From: Tenebrio molitor
Taxonomy: Eukaryota; Arthropoda; Insecta; Coleoptera; Tenebrionidae
Assembly: GCF_963966145.1 (NCBI RefSeq)
Contig: NC_091046.1
Span: forward strand, 25,668,001-25,732,000
DNA length: 64,000 nt
Direction of reading: 5' to 3'
The position numbers and the translations under genes were made by a program. The notes below the pieces were generated by a model. It worked only from the letters and a program-made list of their open reading frames with translations, ran no database searches and was not told where the DNA came from. This document shows positions 59,090 to 64,000 of this stretch, piece after piece. Numbering within the stretch: position 1 is the stretch's first letter; each line of letters opens with the position of its first letter.

Positions 59090-59432
59090 CAGTCCATTCC
59101 ATTTAAGAATGCAGTAGATGTCGCTTCGAATGGAGAACGTTTCACACTGGCGAACGCGTTAAATTTGAAAACATACATTCCAAGCGAAATTAACAAAAAA
59201 AAAAGTCATAAAGGAACTTACGGTATTGGTATTCTAATAACAAAATTGTAGTTTAATGATGCGTCTGATGCAAAAACTCGATAAGTTGGACACTAATAAC
59301 TAAAAAATTGATCAAATATCAAAATTTGACAGTAGTTATCAAAAATCGAATATTTCTCTCATTTTGACCAACCAACGACGGGAAAATAGTCCCTATACTA
59401 TTCTATACTGCATACTTAAATGGAATGGACTG
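59090..59432. mobile_element. TA-flanked MITE, 343 bases
   Basis: Ends CAGTCCATTCCATTTAAG and CTTAAATGGAATGGACTG, with TA at both sides; the left TA is shared with the preceding element. Confidence 0.88.
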
Positions 59433-59509
59433 TAGATTAACAATTATTTAATTAGACAAGAGAAGTGACATTCTTGTCAATTTGACATCCTTTCTTACAG
59501 AAATAAATA

Positions 59510-59671
59510 GAGAGTTTTCGCGTTACATTCTGTTAAAATAACCGGTACGCTATTCGCGAGCAATTACCGTAATCGCTTATTGTATTAATGAATCGGTTAC
59601 GCTATTGCCTAGCAACACCGGCGTTAGCGTAGATACACGGTTATCTGAAAAACGTAACGCGAAAAACTCTC
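59510..59671. mobile_element. TA-flanked MITE, 162 bases
   Basis: Ends GAGAGTTTTCGCGTTAC and GTAACGCGAAAAACTCTC, flanked by TA. Unusually GC-rich core for this window. Confidence 0.85.
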
Positions 59672-60108
59672 TAATATGTACCTCCGTTAATGGTTTACTA
59701 CTGCAACACCATTTGTTTCAATGAGTGATCATATGAGTATTGTAAAAGAAAACTAATATTTTGTGTTTGGTAGTCCAGAATCATAAAATTATTTAAACGA
59801 ATTACAGTCGAACAGACAATTTTATGTTTTAACAATTCAAGCAACTAGAAAATGTGTAAAATGAATCGACGTAGCATTTAAATGTGTATTGTGGGTTGCA
59901 CAAAATTTGTAGGATGGATATTACAAGTACATATGTGAATATTTCTTTATGTACATACCTCATAGGTGCATAATTTAAAAAAAATTATTAAGATAAGAAA
60001 ATTGATGTTTCAAATTTTAAAAAGCTTAAAAACGAGAAAACTGAAAGCTTGGATGTTTGCAGCTCCATCAGTAAGCTAAAGAAGCTTTATAAACCTACCA
60101 ACTAGGTA

Positions 60109-60317
60109 CGGTCGATGGACAAAAAAACTGGGACACTTAAAATTTAATCTCTGTAAATCAGACTTATTGAATTGTCAATATATTTGTCAGCGTCTATATA
60201 ATATGTCATACCAAAGTTAACCTATTTGTGATAAATCCGTAATTAAACGATGCAAATTTGTAAATTTTGACTTATGTAATTGTCATTTTTGTCCCAGTTT
60301 TATTTGTCCATCGACTG
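60109..60317. mobile_element. TA-flanked MITE, 209 bases
   Basis: Ends CGGTCGATGGACAAAAAAAC and TTTATTTGTCCATCGACTG, with GGGAC/GTCCC further in; TA on both sides. Confidence 0.87.
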
Positions 60318-60319
60318 TA

Positions 60320-61726
60320 CATTATATTTTTAAAGTTAGTATAAATTAAATGCAAAACACTGACACCACTCGGGGAGACATTGGTTCGCAATTTAAAAAT
60401 TAATATTTTTATGATTTGTAAGCTATGAACTTATTATTGTATTCTACGGAAAAATACATTAACGACACATTTGGTATAAAATTGAGTAATTTGCCTTCAA
60501 CATACGTCTGTTGAATATAAAAATAAAACATGTTTTTTTGGCAAAAATAAACGCGTCAGTCGACCATCTGCAAATCAATGAAAATCTGTTACGTGATTTA
60601 AACGAAAGTGATAAATATTCATACAGGTGTTCAAATGTTTGGAATAGTTGCGTATTAATTTAAACATTTGGCATATTGCAAACGTGTGGAAAATAATACA
60701 ACAACCAAGCGAGAGAAATGAAACAAGAAACACTAATTAATGGCTAGAATTCTTATAGCTCATAAACAATTATTCGTATCACTACTACAGTTTTAATTTT
60801 ATCGGCGATTATATAATTGTTTGTTAAAAACACCGTATGTCTGTTTATCAGAACAACACTTAAACATTTAATTCTTCAACTTTTTCCACAGAGTAGTAAT
60901 AATTAATTTAAGATTTAATTACATTGTAATGGTACATAATGGTGAAAACTCCAACAAAATATTGTTGATGTTGGTGTATTGTGGAAAACGTCGTTTAATG
61001 CGGTACGTTGAAACTTTTAAATCTGAAATGCAGCCTTCGGCAGTTTTCTTGCTAGATATGCCGGATTCCCCAATTAACGTTAAGAAATACCGCTCTCCAA
61101 TTCTTTAAGATCGCGCAGGTGTTCAAAACCCACTATCGTTTTGACTCTGTCCGTTTTTTTAGTAAACTTTTTTGTTTGTCAGTCACGACTGGTTCTGCCG
61201 CTTCCTTGCACAATTGTTGCCAGTTTCGCGACATGTTGATAGGAGAATGGATTTGTAAAACTATCAACTTGTCACGATGCTGTTAATTATTCGTATTATT
61301 AAAGTACTACGTTTTAGACACAGGGCAAATGCAAATACCTGATGTTATCAATTACGTCTGAGCGAATGGAATTTTTTCTAGTGACTGACCGGTGAAAATC
61401 TACGCATCTAGAATCTAAACTTACCTAACAGTTCTGTTTTCTCAAGGGTCCGCATAACAATTTTAAAGAAAATTTCTCTTACACCTACAACGGAATACTT
61501 TAGGGTAGTTATAAATAAGGAATTGTAGATATCCATAAAATGTTAACTGACTAATTGACCGATCTCCGAAATTTCCATGAATCTTTATGCCGAACACTTG
61601 TATGGCGGCCTTCTCTAATAGCCCCAGACACCTGTAAGGTGTGTTTGGTCAGTTGGGGGTCGGCGCCACCTCCCTCTGAGAGATACAAAGAATTCCGTCT
61701 GCAGTCAAGCTTCTAAATCAGCCGTC
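60320..61726. other. Gene-free stretch
   Basis: No repeat limits or coding frames supported. GC content rises toward 61,580-61,720. Confidence 0.35.
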
Positions 61727-61765
61727 ATGCCTTGTAATAATATCCAAACAGACTCAGCGATGCAG
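61727..61765 (+). CDS. Possible first coding exon (weak)
   Basis: ATG at 61727 opens 13 codons (MPCNNIQTDSAMQ) ending at a GTGCGT donor, in a locally less AT-rich stretch. If real, this would be the first exon of a plus-strand gene whose remaining exons lie far downstream. There is no homology support; short ATG-to-donor strings arise by chance. Confidence 0.2.
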
Positions 61766-62970
61766 GTGCGTTTATGGTCATTGATGTTGTTCATAAAGGG
61801 ACCATTTTAGTTTTCAGGTGTTCCCAGTACGGTCCCTGTTTTATAAACGTGAGCAAGATATTGAAAACAGTTTACAAATCCTTTAAAAGGTTTGTTGTAA
61901 AATGAAAGAAATGCTTTTAAGATTTATGAATGAATGAACAAGTTGGTTTAAACTAAAGATTGGAACTATTTTTTTTATTATAGCTTATACAAATTGTCAT
62001 TTGTAATGCTATATATGTAATATTTCTATTTTTATTTGAATAGTAAATTATTGAGTTACACATTTAGAGTATCGTAGGGCACACGCACGTGCAGAGTATG
62101 TACTCCAGCACGTGTCTTCGTTAGTTTAATGAGACAGCTTTGTTGGCCACGTGTGTCTCCCCCGAAATCTAACAGGAATTATGGGAAGTTACACCAAATA
62201 GAAGCAAACGCTGAACCAAGTTACCAGTTACAGCTGTAAAGAATGACAGTTGGTTATCTGCAAATCAATAAACCACTTGAGTAATAATATTTTTTTTGTT
62301 AAATAAACTGTCATCTAATGATTTTCTTCGTAGGTACTACATAGTATCGAGAAACGTAACTCCCAGCCAAAACAAGAACGATAGCTGAAAATTATACTTA
62401 TAGAAAACATTACTCTAAACTAAATACATATTTAGTTAACTCACGGTTTTTTTAATAAATTCACTGTTGTATTAAGCGAGACGAAACACACTAATTAAAA
62501 ATTCGCTAACAATTATAAAATAAGTATACCTATAGGCCGTGCCAAACCCAAATAACTACCACCTGTTGAATTAAGTTGGTGAAAACAAAATTACACTAAG
62601 TGTATAATGGTAATTTTGATATTACATAATAAAATGCTAGACCAATCAAATCTAAGTAAGTACACAAGGTTGCCGGTTGATTTTCTGGGTAGAATGCAGT
62701 GTTGGTGGTTATTTGGTTTTGGTAAAGACTATAAGTAGCCAAATCGTTTATGAAGAATATCTAAGCAAATGCATTTATTTAAACACGAAGCAAACTATAA
62801 AATTCATTTGGCAAACCACTGATATTTCGATTCAGTGAAACAGTTTTCTAGTCAGGAAATGTAAAATCTACAACACCTACCTATAATCTATTTTTTTTAA
62901 TCAGCTATCAAAGTGTTGTCAAGTTGGTATGAGGAATTGAAAGTAGCAAATAGTGCATTTCACAATATAG

Positions 62971-63167
62971 GTTGGCAGCGTCGGGTCGTTCAAGGTCCAG
63001 GCGCTATCATTCCGCATAACTGCGTTGAAAAATTAACGCACAAAATTTGAAAAGATGATAGTGGGCAGCCCCTCACAGAGCGTGAAAAAATGGCCCTGAT
63101 TCGCTACTGCGAAGAGTTGAAAGGTGACAAACCTGAATTGATTAAGAAAACCACGTTGGACATTTAA
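62971..63167 (+). pseudogene. Coding-like remnant, unclassified
   Basis: One frame reads GWQRRVVQGPGAIIPHNCVE and then, after a single in-frame stop, DDSGQPLTEREKMALIRYCE and EELKGDKPELIKK to a stop. The composition looks protein-like, unlike the AT-rich surroundings. I do not recognise it; it may come from a mobile element. Confidence 0.35.
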
Positions 63168-63983
63168 ATTACGTTAGTTAGACAGACATAATCTCAATTT
63201 TGACATGGGGAAACTGTTATACAGTTGGTCGGTTAAGTACAGGTTTTAGGGTAACACTGTCTTTTTTTTTGTAAAGTTTTGACACAGACAGCTGATTAAA
63301 AAAAGAATTTTTTGTACCATGAATAAAAGAAATAGTGGGTTTTTAAACGATGAATCATTTTCTACCCCAAAAATAATATAGTACCGACAATTATGACTTA
63401 ATGAACTTAATGAACTCTCTCCTACTAGCCCCGTGGTAACTGGTAACGGCCGGATGCAAGCAAATTCAAGTTCAAATTTAAAATTTGCACTTAAGTAATA
63501 AATAATAATAACAATAAACCTTCATTCATGGTTTATTGCTTTTTTACGACAAACCCTGATTAAACCGTTGTAAACTGCTTCAAAGGTAAAGCCATAACCG
63601 TACTATAATTTAGGGAAACTATATTTTATTTTGCAGTTTGGAAAACATTATTTTACACTTGCTTAACCAATAACCACATATTTTGCCACGGAATTTCTGG
63701 TCAAGTACCTGACAGTGCCGCATTATTATTTGCACCACCGCATCTCATTTGAGAAATCCTTATAGAAATATGTAAGTAATAAATTGTCAAAGAACTCTAA
63801 ATGTCCATTTAGATCAGTGTGGTGATAATTTTTTACTTTTACCTAGATACTCGTACTTAAGTTATGCAATGACAGTAGAAAATGATTAATGCCACCTGAT
63901 TCATATTTTGAAATTGTATTAATAATTTGTCCGTAATATTTTTTACAGAGACAACGATTTGCATACAACTTGGGCGTAAAACA

Positions 63984-64000
63984 CTTTTTTGTTCGACACT
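63984..64000. repeat. Foldback repeat family, copy 3, cut by window end
   Basis: TTTTTTGTTCGACACT at the window edge matches the start of the copies at 27189 and 55949. Confidence 0.6.

Noticed and set aside
61500..62300. CACGTG-containing sequence near 62,085-62,155 as a promoter cluster
   Set aside because: A few E-box-like hexamers occur by chance and no gene start is nearby to support regulation.
1..64000. CRISPR arrays, tRNA or rRNA genes, telomeric TTAGG arrays
   Set aside because: No regularly spaced short repeats, no cloverleaf-type A and B boxes, and no telomeric tandem repeats were seen on reading through.

Overview
The window looks like insect nuclear DNA, quite possibly from a beetle (that last step is inference). 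It is AT-rich, its genes have short GT-AG introns (the shortest is 53 bases), and it holds an insect-style mix of LINE, hAT, Tc1/mariner, Harbinger-like and Crypton-like elements. I saw no bacterial operons, tRNAs, rRNAs or CRISPR arrays. Family names come from recognising motifs by eye; no search was run.

Bases 1-11,400 are a compact cluster of five protein genes in strictly alternating orientation: a THAP-domain gene (minus, partial), zucchini/PLD6 (plus), ZC3H15/DFRP1 (minus), CDC27/APC3 (plus) and NCOA5/neosin (minus). Two head-to-head spacers (221 and 553 bases) probably hold shared promoters. The two tail-to-tail junctions have poly(A) signals 33 and 47 bases apart. The functions are unrelated: piRNA processing, ribosome-linked GTPase stability, cell-cycle ubiquitination and transcription co-regulation. 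A sixth gene (minus, 22,216-24,504, six exons, 444 residues) is clearly coding but I do not recognise it.

From 11,400 onward the window is mostly repeat. 11.9-13.0 kb is a tandemly duplicated terminal-inverted-repeat element. 13.1-15.1 kb is an inverted-repeat-flanked block with a spliced, damaged gene remnant and a hAT insertion (8-base duplication). 15.6-19.4 kb is a 3.8 kb block bounded by TTAA; a related copy without the insertion lies at 26.8 kb. 25.2-26.4 kb is a decayed Tc1-like element.

27.5-37.4 kb is one LINE broken by a solo LTR (ATGG duplication), a hAT element (8-base duplication), a TA-flanked long-TIR MITE, and a block with clustered ATATGC motifs that itself carries a TTA-flanked MITE. 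When the LTR and hAT insertions are discounted, LINE ORF1 reads through without a stop; ORF2 has three frameshifts.

37-64 kb is a gene-poor graveyard: many TA-flanked MITEs (several butted together), Crypton-like N-terminal remnants in a hairpin-bearing repeat family, DUF4817-type transposase scraps, a second hAT with the same 14-base ends, and a foldback family whose third copy is cut by the window end. I found no convincing host gene after 24.5 kb, only one weak first-exon candidate near 61.7 kb. I see no new defence or metabolic system; the most informative content is the datable insertion layering and the unrecognised conserved gene.
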